Under the pieces are notes generated by a model. That model was not told the origin of the DNA. It saw nothing but the letters and a program-made list of their open reading frames with translations, and did no database searches. A program made the translations under genes and the position numbers. Shown here piece by piece: positions 34,674-43,069 of a stretch of 64,000 nucleotides of DNA (positions within the stretch are counted from its first letter, which is position 1; each line of letters begins with the position of its first letter). This DNA comes from Rhizobium sp. CC-YZS058 (GTDB taxonomy: Bacteria; Pseudomonadota; Alphaproteobacteria; Rhizobiales; Rhizobiaceae): NCBI RefSeq assembly GCF_034720595.1, contig NZ_JAYESJ010000001.1, positions 956,001 to 1,020,000 on the forward strand, written 5' to 3'.

Positions 34674-35090
34674 ATGGGTGACAGACGCCAAAACCGATCG
34701 AAGCAGAAAGTCCGAAGCGGGCAGAGCGGAGAGGCCGTGGTGGCCTCAACGCTGGTGGCCGGTGACGGGCTGCAGGGCCGCAGCTTCCTCTATGTCGGCG
34801 GACGGGACTGCCAGGTGGCGCATCTGCGCCAGATCGCCAGCACCTTCGGCGCCGAGCTCCTGCATCACGACGGCGGGCTGCGCGAGGCGGTGTCCCGCAT
34901 CGACAATGTCCTGCCCTCCGTCGATTGTGTGTTCTGCCCGATCGACTGCATCAGCCACGATGCCTGCCTGAGGGTGAAGACCGGCTGCAAGAAGTTCGGC
35001 AAGGCTTTCGTTCCGCTGCGCAATGGCAGCAAATCCAGCCTGGAGCGCGCGCTGCAGGACATCAAGACCAGCCGCGCCCGCTCGAACTGA
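34674..35090 (+). CDS. DUF2325 domain protein
   Basis: A 138-residue protein with a basic N-terminal tail (MGDRRQNRSKQKVRSGQ) and the DUF2325 core (GRSFLYVGGRDCQVAHLRQI, HHDGGLREAVSRIDNVLPSV, DCVFCPIDCISHDACLRVKT). The Cys/His-rich segment could bind a metal, since four Cys lie within about 25 residues. The function of DUF2325 is unknown. The position next to tonB/hmu and the metal-box-like palindrome suggest iron-linked expression. Confidence 0.82.
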   Translation: MGDRRQNRSKQKVRSGQSGEAVVASTLVAGDGLQGRSFLYVGGRDCQVAHLRQIASTFGAELLHHDGGLREAVSRIDNVLPSVDCVFCPIDCISHDACLRVKTGCKKFGKAFVPLRNGSKSSLERALQDIKTSRARSN

Positions 35091-35116
35091 GCCATCCGAC
35101 GAGCCGCAGCGGTACC

Positions 35117-35350
35117 ATGCCCGATCCATCCACGCCGTTCCCGTTTGGGCTGCTCAGCGCCGCGCTGCGGGATTTGCTGCTGGCCCGCGCCGCCCAGCCG
35201 CCGCTCGTTGGCGGCACCGTCGTGCCGTTCCCGCCACGGCGTGGCCGGCCGGGGCAGGCGTGCGAGGCGGAAATCGTTCCGTTTCCTCCCCGGCTGGCGA
35301 TCGGCGAAGCCGCTACGGAGCCTGCCGTGCCGGGCCGCACGATCGCCTGA
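35117..35350 (+). CDS. small hypothetical protein
   Basis: A 77-residue open frame starting MPDPSTPFPFGLLSAALRDL 26 bp after the DUF2325 gene. It holds two copies of a VPFPPR-type motif (VVPFPPRRGR and IVPFPPRLAI) about 22 residues apart. It has no recognised family and a weak ribosome site. It could be real, as it fills an otherwise empty gap, but could also be chance. Confidence 0.35.
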   Translation: MPDPSTPFPFGLLSAALRDLLLARAAQPPLVGGTVVPFPPRRGRPGQACEAEIVPFPPRLAIGEAATEPAVPGRTIA

Positions 35351-35355
35351 CCTTC

Positions 35356-35730
35356 TCAGGCTGTCCCGCGCAGCAGCGCGAGAGCGCCGCCGATCGCCGT
35401 CATCAGCCAACCGGCCATCATCAGCACCCCGCCCGTCGGCGCCGACAGGGGGAACAGGCCGTGGCCGGCGACATGGCGAAGCACGAGATCGCCGGCGAAA
35501 ACCGCCGTCCCGAGAGCCAGCGCCGCCCCCGCCAAGCGCGCAAGGCGCAGCCGGTCGGCAGCGAACGCCAGCCCGATCAGCGCCGGCGCGTGGGCAAGAC
35601 ACATGGCGGAGGCCCCGCCAAGCAGCCGCGCATCGGTTCCATGTGCCGCAGCCGCGGCCAGCGCCACGCCGGCAAGACCGAACAGCCCGGCCATAAGAAT
35701 GAAGAGAGCAGGGAGGCGGGGAAGAGACAT
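35356..35730 (-). CDS. DUF423 family membrane protein
   Basis: A 124-residue protein with four hydrophobic helices and the DUF423 wording (AGLFGLAGVALAAAAAHGTD, LALGTAVFAGDLVLRHVAGH, APTGGVLMMAGWLMTAIGGA). Members are small inner-membrane proteins without a defined role. It begins 4 bp after the truncated hemoglobin stop, so the two are co-transcribed. Confidence 0.85.
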   Translation of the reverse strand: MSLPRLPALFILMAGLFGLAGVALAAAAAHGTDARLLGGASAMCLAHAPALIGLAFAADRLRLARLAGAALALGTAVFAGDLVLRHVAGHGLFPLSAPTGGVLMMAGWLMTAIGGALALLRGTA

Positions 35731-35734
35731 GGGA

Positions 35735-36130
35735 TCAGCTTTCGGCGTTGTGCATGTGGTGCGCGAGTTTCAGGATCGGCTCGCGAATGATTTCACGCAG
35801 GCGCGGATGGGGCACGGCCTCTTCCAGCGCCCTGTCGAAGCAGAAGATCCAGCCTTCGATCTCTTCCGCGCCGATCCGGGCCGCGAAATGGCGGCGGCGC
35901 AGCATCGGATGGCCGTGCTTGCTGGTATAGAGCGGCGGGCCGCCGAGCCAGCCGGTGAAATAGTCATAGAGTTTCGCCTCGCTGCCCACGAGGCTCGGCG
36001 GATGCACGGCGCGGCAGGCGGCGGCCTCCGGGGCTTCATCCATGATGGCATAGAAGCGGTGCACCAGAAGGCGCACCGTCGCCTCGCCGCCGATCGCATC
36101 ATAGAGGGTGGTTGTCTGCAGCTCTTCCAT
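35735..36130 (-). CDS. group II truncated hemoglobin
   Basis: A 131-residue heme protein with the group II pattern: TLYDAIGGEATVRLLVHRFY, the YDYFTGWLGGPPLYTSKHGH region and the proximal His in PMLRRRHFAARIG. Such proteins bind oxygen or nitric oxide and can protect respiration. The ATG at 36130 follows AGGCGCCAG. It is first in a two-gene unit with DUF423. Confidence 0.9.
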   Translation of the reverse strand: MEELQTTTLYDAIGGEATVRLLVHRFYAIMDEAPEAAACRAVHPPSLVGSEAKLYDYFTGWLGGPPLYTSKHGHPMLRRRHFAARIGAEEIEGWIFCFDRALEEAVPHPRLREIIREPILKLAHHMHNAES

Positions 36131-36244
36131 CTGGCGCCTGCTCGCTCCGTGGTCGTCTTCAAGACGTCATAACGCCAAGCCCTGCGCGCCGCCACGCCAA
36201 AGCCGCCGAAGGCCGCAGTCTGCGACACTGCGTCTCCACTTTAC

Positions 36245-36262
36245 AAACCGTCTGGACGGTTT
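36245..36262. promoter_or_regulatory. TetR operator, 18-bp inverted repeat
   Basis: AAACCGTC-TG-GACGGTTT is an 8-2-8 perfect inverted repeat ending 12 bp before the TetR gene start. Its position over the start region indicates autorepression and control of the downstream SMR gene. Confidence 0.75.
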
Positions 36263-36274
36263 TACTGGTTGCTG

Positions 36275-36841
36275 ATGAGCGAGCGGACAAGACGAACCAA
36301 CAACCCGGAGGGCGTGCGGCGGCATGTGCTGAGTGCTGCGGCCGATCTCGTGCAGGAGCAGGGCATTGCGCCGCTGACGCTCGACGCCGTTGCGCGGCGC
36401 GCCGGCGTCAGCAAGGGCGGGCTGCTGCATCACTTTCCGGCCAAGGCGGCGCTGGTGGAAAGCTTGCTGGAGGATCTTCTCGACCGGCTCGACACGGCGA
36501 TCGACGCGGCCATGGCGGACGATGCGGAACCGCAGGGCCGCTATAGCCGCGCCTACCTCTCGGCCATTGCCATGCTGGATGCCGACGGCCCGGATTGCGC
36601 AAGCGGCTGGTCCTCGGTCTGCGCCGCCCTCGTCGCCGAGCCGGCGCTGCGGTCTCGCTGGCAGGCCTGGGTCGAGGGTCGGAAAGCGACGCATGCCGAA
36701 ACCGATGGCTCGCCCGATTGCGCGCTGGTGCGGCTGGCCGCCGACGGACTCTGGCTGGCCGACGTGTCCGGCAGCCCGCAATTTCGCCCGGAGGAGCGCC
36801 GCGTGCTGATGCAGCGTCTCCAGGACCTCACCCGGACCTGA
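36275..36841 (+). CDS. TetR-family regulator of the SMR efflux gene
   Basis: A 188-residue protein with the TetR helix-turn-helix (VLSAAADLVQEQGIAPLTLD, AVARRAGVSKGGLLHHFPAK) and a TetR_C-type ligand domain. The frame opens with TTG CTG ATG; the ATG at 36275 is chosen. An operator lies directly upstream and an SMR transporter follows by 32 bp, the standard arrangement for a drug-responsive repressor. Confidence 0.88.
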   Translation: MSERTRRTNNPEGVRRHVLSAAADLVQEQGIAPLTLDAVARRAGVSKGGLLHHFPAKAALVESLLEDLLDRLDTAIDAAMADDAEPQGRYSRAYLSAIAMLDADGPDCASGWSSVCAALVAEPALRSRWQAWVEGRKATHAETDGSPDCALVRLAADGLWLADVSGSPQFRPEERRVLMQRLQDLTRT

Positions 36842-36873
36842 CTGTCGCCACGCTGCCTTTTGAGGACCGTTCC

Positions 36874-37215
36874 ATGTCTCTGCCCGCGCTCTACGCCCTC
36901 CTTGTTCTGGCGATCGTCTTTGAGGTGCTCGGCACCTCCGCCATGCAGGCGGCAAACCATTTTTCCCGCCTCGGCCCGACACTGATGATGATCGGGTGCT
37001 ATGCCGTCGCGTTCTACTGCCTCTCCTATACGCTTCGCGCCATTCCGGTCGGCATCGCCTATGCAATCTGGAGCGGTCTCGGCATCGTGCTGATTTCGGG
37101 CGTCGGCGTCTTCGTCTTCGGGCAGACGCTCGACCGACCGGCGATCCTCGGTCTTGGCCTGATCATCGCCGGCGTTCTGGTCCTCAATCTCTTCTCGAAA
37201 TCGACCTTCCACTAG
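36874..37215 (+). CDS. small multidrug resistance (SMR) family transporter
   Basis: A 113-residue, four-helix protein with SMR hallmarks: the membrane-embedded Glu in LLVLAIVFEVLGTSAMQAAN, the segment IPVGIAYAIWSGLGIVLIS and the C-terminal IIAGVLVLNLFSK. It exports cationic compounds in exchange for protons. A GAGGACCGTTCC stretch precedes the ATG. It is most likely under control of the TetR gene before it. Confidence 0.92.
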   Translation: MSLPALYALLVLAIVFEVLGTSAMQAANHFSRLGPTLMMIGCYAVAFYCLSYTLRAIPVGIAYAIWSGLGIVLISGVGVFVFGQTLDRPAILGLGLIIAGVLVLNLFSKSTFH

Positions 37216-37439
37216 CCGCCGAAAGACGGTCTTTTCGAGCAAGGTGTGTTGCGTGCGCGCTTACGGCGCAGCACTTTATCGTCAGCCGCCGCTGACCCCT
37301 TGCCAGCCCCCGCGCTTCCTACTATCGACTTCGGCTGCAAGCGCTTTGAACCGGCGTTCTGCCCCACTGCTTCTTCATCAAAATGCCGCCCTTTTCGGGC
37401 TTCACCTTCATCTTCCTTTGCATGTCGACGGAGCGAATC

Positions 37440-38225
37440 ATGTCCATTCAGGCGGTCGTCTGGGGCGAGAACATTCACGAGCATACCAACGCCGTCGTTC
37501 GGGAGATCTATCCGAACGGGATGCACACGACGATCGCTGCGGCGCTGAACGCCGATCCGCGCATCGAGGCGACGACGGCGACCCTGCAGGAGCCCGAGCA
37601 CGGCCTTTCCGTCGAGCGGCTGGCCAAGACCGATGTCCTCCTCTGGTGGGGCCACAAGGACCATGGCGCCGTCGAGGACGAGATCGTCGAGCGCGTGGCC
37701 AAGCGTGTGTGGGAAGGCATGGGCCTGATCGTTCTCCACTCCGGCCATTTCTGCAAGCCGTTCAAGCGGCTGATGGGCACGCCCTGCGCGCTGAAGTGGC
37801 GCGAGGCGGGCGAGCGCGAGCGGGTCTGGGTCATCAATCCGCGCCACCCGATCGCCGAAGGCTTGAGCGATAATTTCGTGCTCGAGAACGAGGAAATGTA
37901 TGGCGAGCAGTTCTCGGTGCCGGAGCCGCTGGAAACCGTGTTCATCTCCTGGTTCGCCGGTGGCGAAGTGTTCCGCTCGGGCCTGACCTGGCGGCGCGGC
38001 GCGGGCAATATCTTCTACTTCCGCCCCGGCCACGAGACCTATCCGACCTATCACGACGCCAATGTCCACCGCGTGCTGCAGAACGCCGTGCGCTGGGCCT
38101 ACAATCCGCAGGGCACCTATGCGGCGATCCATGATGCGCCGAACGTGCCGGTCGAGAATGCCCTGGAGCCGATCGTCGAGCGCGGCCCCAAGCTGCACCA
38201 GGCCGGCGAGGAAGGCTACAAGTGA
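37440..38225 (+). CDS. thuA: ThuA family trehalose utilisation protein
   Basis: A 261-residue ThuA protein (glutamine amidotransferase-like fold). Hallmarks are [55 protein letters not shown] and [15 protein letters not shown]. In Sinorhizobium it acts with ThuB in trehalose/disaccharide breakdown via 3-keto sugars. The stop overlaps the thuB start (TGATG). The thuEFGK transporter genes are not here. The 224-bp upstream gap shows no clear operator. Confidence 0.93.
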   Translation: MSIQAVVWGENIHEHTNAVVREIYPNGMHTTIAAALNADPRIEATTATLQEPEHGLSVERLAKTDVLLWWGHKDHGAVEDEIVERVAKRVWEGMGLIVLHSGHFCKPFKRLMGTPCALKWREAGERERVWVINPRHPIAEGLSDNFVLENEEMYGEQFSVPEPLETVFISWFAGGEVFRSGLTWRRGAGNIFYFRPGHETYPTYHDANVHRVLQNAVRWAYNPQGTYAAIHDAPNVPVENALEPIVERGPKLHQAGEEGYK

Positions 38226-39277
38226 TGGCGCCGATCCGGATCCTCATTCTCGGTACCGGTGGCATGGCCAACACCCATGCCATGAACTTCGCCACCATCA
38301 CCGACGCCAAGCTGGTGGCGGCGGTGGATGTCGATCTCGCGCGGGTGCGCGCCTTCGCGCTCCGCCATGACATTGCCGAAACCTTCACCTCGCTCGAAGA
38401 GGCGATTGCCTGGGGCGAGTTCGACGCCGTGGCCAATGTCACGCCCGACCGCATCCATTATCCGACGACCATGGCGCTGCTGGCCGCCGGCAAGCATGTG
38501 CTGTGCGAAAAGCCGCTGGCCGAAAGCTTCGAGAAGGCCAATGAGATGGCGACGGCGGCGGAGACGAGCGGTCTCGTCACCATGGTCAACCTCACCTATC
38601 GCAATGTCGCCGCCGTACAGAAGGCGCGGCAGATGGTGATCGGCGGCGAGATCGGTGCCGTGCGCCATATCGAGGCCTCCTATCTGCAGAGCTGGCTCGT
38701 CTCCAAGGCCTGGGGCGATTGGGCGACGGAATCGCAATGGCTCTGGCGGCTCTCCACCAAGCATGGCTCGAACGGCGTGCTCGGCGATGTCGGCATTCAC
38801 ATTCTCGACTTCGCCGGCTATGGCGCCGCCACCGAGATCGGCCATGTCTTCGCGCGGCTGAAGACCTTCGAGAAGGTGCCGGGCAACCGGATCGGCGAAT
38901 ATGATCTCGACGCCAATGACAGTTTCACCATGTCGGCCGAGTTCACCAATGGCGCGATGGGCGTCATCCATGCCAGCCGCTGGGCCGTCGGCCACTTGAA
39001 CGAGCTGCGGCTGCGCATGCATGGCGACAAGGGCGCGATCGAGGTAATCCACATGCCGGACCAGTCGATCTTGAGCGTCTGCGTTGGCGAGGATGTGGAA
39101 AAGGGCGTCTGGCGCCAGGTCGATCCGGGCACGGTCTTCACCAATTACCAGCGCTTCATCGACGCCATCAAGATCGGCAAGACCGCCGAACCCGGCTTCC
39201 GCCACGCGGCCGACCTGCAGAAGGTGCTGGATCTGGCGATCGAGACCGAGCGCGAACGGCGCGAAATGGCCGTTTGA
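38225..39277 (+). CDS. thuB: Gfo/Idh/MocA oxidoreductase ThuB
   Basis: A 350-residue NAD(P)-dependent oxidoreductase. The N-terminal Rossmann motif is ILILGTGGMANTHAMNFATI, the family motif HVLCEKPLAESFEKA, and the C-terminal half has GVLGDVGIHILDFAGYGAAT. I start it at ATG 38225, which overlaps the thuA stop by one base; a GTG one codon earlier is also in frame. It is likely the 3-keto-disaccharide step partner of ThuA. Confidence 0.92.
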   Translation: MAPIRILILGTGGMANTHAMNFATITDAKLVAAVDVDLARVRAFALRHDIAETFTSLEEAIAWGEFDAVANVTPDRIHYPTTMALLAAGKHVLCEKPLAESFEKANEMATAAETSGLVTMVNLTYRNVAAVQKARQMVIGGEIGAVRHIEASYLQSWLVSKAWGDWATESQWLWRLSTKHGSNGVLGDVGIHILDFAGYGAATEIGHVFARLKTFEKVPGNRIGEYDLDANDSFTMSAEFTNGAMGVIHASRWAVGHLNELRLRMHGDKGAIEVIHMPDQSILSVCVGEDVEKGVWRQVDPGTVFTNYQRFIDAIKIGKTAEPGFRHAADLQKVLDLAIETERERREMAV

Positions 39278-39321
39278 CCCGAAGCCGCCCTGTGCCTCGA
39301 AAAGGCGCGGGGCACTCGGCC

Positions 39322-40920
39322 TCAATAGGTCTTCGGCAGGGCGTCCACCTCCGCCAGGAAGGACTTGGCGCTGTCGCGGTAGGCCTTTCTCTGGCTGCCG
39401 CTCATCCTGTGCCAGGTCGAATAGACGGGCCCGAGCCGGCGGTTCTCCTTCAGCAGTGTCTCATGACGGGCGAGGAAGTCCCAGTAAAGGGCGTTGAAGG
39501 GGCAGGCATCCGGCCCTGTCTTCTTCTTCACGTCATAGGAACAGCCGCCGCAATAATCCGACATCCGGTTGATGTAGTTGCCGCCGGCCGCATAGGGTTT
39601 CGAGCCGAGGAAACCGCCATCGGCAAACTGGCTCATGCCGATCACATTCGGCAGCTCCACCCATTCATAGGCATCGGCATAGACTTCCAGATACCATTGG
39701 TGGATCTCCTGCGGCTTGATGCCGGCGAGCAAGGCGAAATTGCCGGTGACCATCAGCCGCTGGATGTGATGGGCATAGGCGTGGTCGCGCGTTTCCAGGA
39801 TCACCTGGCGCATGCAGGCCATGCGCGTCTCGCCCGTCCAGTAGAAATCCGGCAGCGCGCGGTGCGCTTTCAGCGCATTGCCCTCGCGATACTCCGGCAT
39901 CTTCAGCCAGTAGACGCCCCGCACATATTCGCGCCATCCGATGATCTGGCGAATGAAGCCTTCGGCAGCGTTGAGCGGCGCCTTGCCAGCCCGATAGGCC
40001 GCCTCCACCCGCCGGCAGATCGAGAGCGGATCGAGCAGGCCGGCATTGATGTAGAAGGAGAGCAGCGAGTGGCTGAGCGCCCGGTCGGAGGTGAGCATCG
40101 CATCCTGCTGGTCGCCGAAGAGCGGCAGGTGATCCTCGATGAACCGATCGACGAGGCTTTCGGCCTGCGCCCGCGTCACCGCGAAGTCGAAGCCGTCGAG
40201 CGTGCCGAAGTGATGGGAGAAGCGAGCCTCGACCAGCGCCAGCACCTCCCTGGTGATCGCGTCCGGCTTGAACCCCTTTCGCGCCGGCGTCAGCAGGTCG
40301 GGGCTGGCCGGCTTGCGGTTTTCGGCGTCGAAATTCCAGCGCCCGCCCGCCGGCGCCTCGCCCTCCATCAAGAGCCGGGTCTTGCGGCGCATGTCGCGAT
40401 AGAAGAACTCCATGCGCAACTGCTTGCGTCTGTCCGCCCAGGCCTTGAACTCGGCGCGGGAGCAGAGGAAGCGGTCGTCGTCGCGGATCTCGACCGGCAG
40501 GTTCAGTGCCCGCTGCCAGCCCTGCATTGCGTCGAGCACCCGCCATTCGCCGGGTTCGGTGACGACGATGCTATCCGGCGAAAGCCGCCGGACGGCGCGC
40601 TGCACCTCGCCGCTGAAGGAACCGGAATTGTCGGGATCATCGAGGCGGACATACGCGACCGCAACGCCGCTCTCCCGCAGCTCTTCCGCGAAATGCCGCA
40701 TGGCCGAGAAAAGGAAGGCGATCTTCTTCGGATGATGGCGGACATAGGTGGCCTCCTCCATCACCTCGCAGAGCAGGACGGTATCGCCCTCGCCGAGATC
40801 CCTCAGGCTGCTGATCTGGCGCGAGAGCTGGTCGCCAAGAATCAGGATGAGCCGCCCGGACGGCGCCTCCGATCCGCGTGGCGCACGGGACGTCGATTCC
40901 GTCCGCCTGGCCTTCACCAT
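39322..40920 (-). CDS. phrB: iron-sulfur bacterial cryptochrome/(6-4) photolyase, PhrB-like
   Basis: A 532-residue FeS-BCP/CryPro family photolyase. It begins with the nucleotide-fold segment RLILILGDQLSRQISSLRDL and has the FAD region SFYINAGLLDPLSICRRVEA, IRQIIGWREYVRGVYW and HIQRLMVTGNFALLAGIKPQ. The 4Fe-4S Cys are seen in RMACMRQV, SDYCGGCSYD and GPDACPFNALYWD. Such enzymes repair (6-4) photoproducts with light. The gene start overlaps the upstream SDR gene by 7 bp. Confidence 0.94.
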   Translation of the reverse strand: MVKARRTESTSRAPRGSEAPSGRLILILGDQLSRQISSLRDLGEGDTVLLCEVMEEATYVRHHPKKIAFLFSAMRHFAEELRESGVAVAYVRLDDPDNSGSFSGEVQRAVRRLSPDSIVVTEPGEWRVLDAMQGWQRALNLPVEIRDDDRFLCSRAEFKAWADRRKQLRMEFFYRDMRRKTRLLMEGEAPAGGRWNFDAENRKPASPDLLTPARKGFKPDAITREVLALVEARFSHHFGTLDGFDFAVTRAQAESLVDRFIEDHLPLFGDQQDAMLTSDRALSHSLLSFYINAGLLDPLSICRRVEAAYRAGKAPLNAAEGFIRQIIGWREYVRGVYWLKMPEYREGNALKAHRALPDFYWTGETRMACMRQVILETRDHAYAHHIQRLMVTGNFALLAGIKPQEIHQWYLEVYADAYEWVELPNVIGMSQFADGGFLGSKPYAAGGNYINRMSDYCGGCSYDVKKKTGPDACPFNALYWDFLARHETLLKENRRLGPVYSTWHRMSGSQRKAYRDSAKSFLAEVDALPKTY

Positions 40921-41612
40921 GGCAGCACGCTGCCGTCATAGGCGCGGAAACTGCCGGTTTCGGCCGGCGTCAGGCGATCGAGCACGGCCAGCATCTCCTT
41001 TACCGCCTGCTCGGGCGTCTTCTTCTCCGTCGATTTGCCGAAGCCTGTCGTCAGCGGCGTCACCACCGATCCCGGATGCAGCGCCACGACCACCGCCTGG
41101 CGGTGCGTCCGCCCGATCTCCACCGATGCCGTGCGCAGGATCTGGTTCAAAGCGGCCTTCGAGGCGCGGTAGGAGATCCAGCCGCCGAGCTTGTTGTCGC
41201 CGATCGAGCCGACCTTGGCCGACAGTGCGGCGAAGACGGCGCGTCGGTCCGCCGGCATCAGCGGAACGATATGCTTGAGCAGGAGGGCAGGGCCGATGGC
41301 ATTGACGGCGAACTGGCGCGCCATGGCGGCCGGATCGATCGCCTTGATCGTCTTTTCCGGTCCATGTCCGTCGATCGTCAGAGCCCCGGTCGCGTCGATC
41401 ACCAGCTCGACCGAGCCCAGTTCGGAGGCCACCCGCCGCGCCGCCTGTTCGACCGCACCTTCATCGGTGATCTCCAGCCCGTCCTTTCGGCGCGACAGGC
41501 CGAGCACGGAGGTGCAGGCCGGATCCGCCCGCAGCGCCTCGACGAAAGCCGCCCCGATGCCGCCGCTCGCGCCGAGCACCAGCGCCTTGTACGCTCCACC
41601 AAACCCGTCCAT
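40914..41612 (-). CDS. SDR-family oxidoreductase (C-factor-like)
   Basis: A 232-residue short-chain dehydrogenase with cofactor motif LVLGASGGIGAAFVEAL, SAKVGSIGDNKLGGWISYRA with the YRASKAALNQ active-site motif and a C-terminal GSFRAYDGSVLPW. The wording is like CsgA/C-factor-type SDRs that often sit next to FeS photolyases. The ATG at 41612 has GGGAGGATCGG in front. Its substrate is unknown. It overlaps phrB by 7 bp and is first in that operon. Confidence 0.9.
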   Translation of the reverse strand: MDGFGGAYKALVLGASGGIGAAFVEALRADPACTSVLGLSRRKDGLEITDEGAVEQAARRVASELGSVELVIDATGALTIDGHGPEKTIKAIDPAAMARQFAVNAIGPALLLKHIVPLMPADRRAVFAALSAKVGSIGDNKLGGWISYRASKAALNQILRTASVEIGRTHRQAVVVALHPGSVVTPLTTGFGKSTEKKTPEQAVKEMLAVLDRLTPAETGSFRAYDGSVLPW

Positions 41613-41855
41613 CCGATCCTCCCTCTTGGCCTTGCCGCCGCGGCCGCGGCCGGCGACCGCCGGCAACCGCCTTCGACCGGATCTCCTACGCCCGCCTTAC
41701 GCAATCGGATCGACCAGCCTGGCCGCCTGCGCAGCCGGTTTCCGACCCAGTGCCAGCCATTTCTCACGCTTTCTTCCGCCGGACCGCTCTTCCCCATTGA
41801 TGCGAAGCGGAAGCTGGGCTATGAACCCCCATCCTCCCGGCAAGACGCCGGCGCT

Positions 41856-41932
41856 GCACCCGTAGCTCAGCTGGATAGAGTGTTGGATTCCGATTCCAAA
41901 GGTCACAGGTTCGAATCCTGTCGGGTGCGCCA
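41856..41932 (+). tRNA. tRNA-Arg (anticodon CCG)
   Basis: A 77-base cloverleaf with acceptor stem GCACCCG / CGGGTGC, D-arm GCTCAGCTGGATAGAGT, anticodon stem TTGGA / TCCAA with loop TTCCGAT (anticodon CCG), T-arm CAGGTTCGAATCCTG and an encoded CCA end. It decodes CGG arginine codons. Confidence 0.95.
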
Positions 41933-42195
41933 ATTTCCTCTCAGTCTCACCCTCCACTCCCGCGCTCATCCCGCCCGACCATCGTCATCCTCCATCGGTT
42001 CATGATCATCATCTTCATTAAGTCGATGATTTTATGTGGGATTTTCTGCGAGTTTGCGTGAAGCGGGGTTGAACTCGGGGCGGGGCTCGGGCATGCCTAT
42101 GCAACCAGGGCGCGGTGGTGCCGCGTGTCTTCTCCTGCCGTCGATCCGCGGTTCGATGCAAGGCGAGCATCGAGCATGGGAGCTGACGAGGCGCG

Positions 42196-42870
42196 ATGAG
42201 CAAAAGCCGTTCCGAGACCGAGGCGCTGGCCCGACAGCTTTATCGGGACCAGAAGCATCTGCTCGATCTCATCAAGAAACCAACGGCAGGTCTGGGGTTC
42301 GAAGAGGCCATGCGGCGGATTTTCGGCGAAGGCCCGCCGCGCGGGCAGCGCGCCAAGCTCGCGAAGCAGTCGATCGATCTTTTCAGCGTGGCGCCGACCC
42401 GGGTCAGTCTCCTGCCGGCTTCCTGGACGGATGCGCTCGATCCGCTCGCCGCCGTCCGCATCGGTTGCGAGAACTGGTGGGCGGGCTACCCGCTGATCCT
42501 CTGGGTCGAGATGCGGGTTGGCGATGACGGTGTCACTGGTCAGCTGATTCTGAACGGCGAGGTCGGGCCCGTACGCGATCACCGGCTGCGAAAGGGCCTG
42601 ATTCGCCTCATTCGCACGCGGGCGGCGGAGGAACGAAGCACGCGGATTCAGTTTCCGCCCGGTTCGGCGGACAAGGGACGGCTCTACACGCGCTTCCTGC
42701 GCCAGAACGCGATGGCCGTCGAGAATTGCCGCAATGCCGACGAGGTCGAGCAGCGCTTCCTCGCACTGCTTGCCGCCTTCAAACCGGAAATCGATCTCAT
42801 CGCCCGCATTTTCCCGGCTCTGGCTGAAATGTCAAAATCGGACACAGGCCCAGCGTTAAGGTCTGAGTAA
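42196..42870 (+). CDS. hypothetical protein of unknown function
   Basis: A 224-residue soluble protein starting MSKSRSETEALARQLYRDQK, mixed alpha/beta in look, with a conserved-seeming stretch RIGCENWWAGYPLILWVEMR and no signal peptide or membrane helix. I recognise no family. It stands 200 bp before the solitary flagellin on the same strand and 263 bp after the tRNA. It may be linked to flagellin expression or be unrelated. The ATG at 42196 is supported by GAGGCGCG. Confidence 0.75.
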   Translation: MSKSRSETEALARQLYRDQKHLLDLIKKPTAGLGFEEAMRRIFGEGPPRGQRAKLAKQSIDLFSVAPTRVSLLPASWTDALDPLAAVRIGCENWWAGYPLILWVEMRVGDDGVTGQLILNGEVGPVRDHRLRKGLIRLIRTRAAEERSTRIQFPPGSADKGRLYTRFLRQNAMAVENCRNADEVEQRFLALLAAFKPEIDLIARIFPALAEMSKSDTGPALRSE

Positions 42871-43069
42871 CCACTTACGTGAAAAGAGTGGTGCGGCAGC
42901 GTGGAACACTCTCAGGCTGCATGGAGCGGCGGGAACCGTCGTTTCGAAATCGGTCCCGCCATGAGAGCGGGCACCCTTCGGGGTTAACCGTTGAACGTGT
43001 TCATTCCCGCCGGTTTGCCTTGGAGCGCGCATGCGTCCGAGCCGCCGGCCCGCGTTCCGGAATCTCGAC

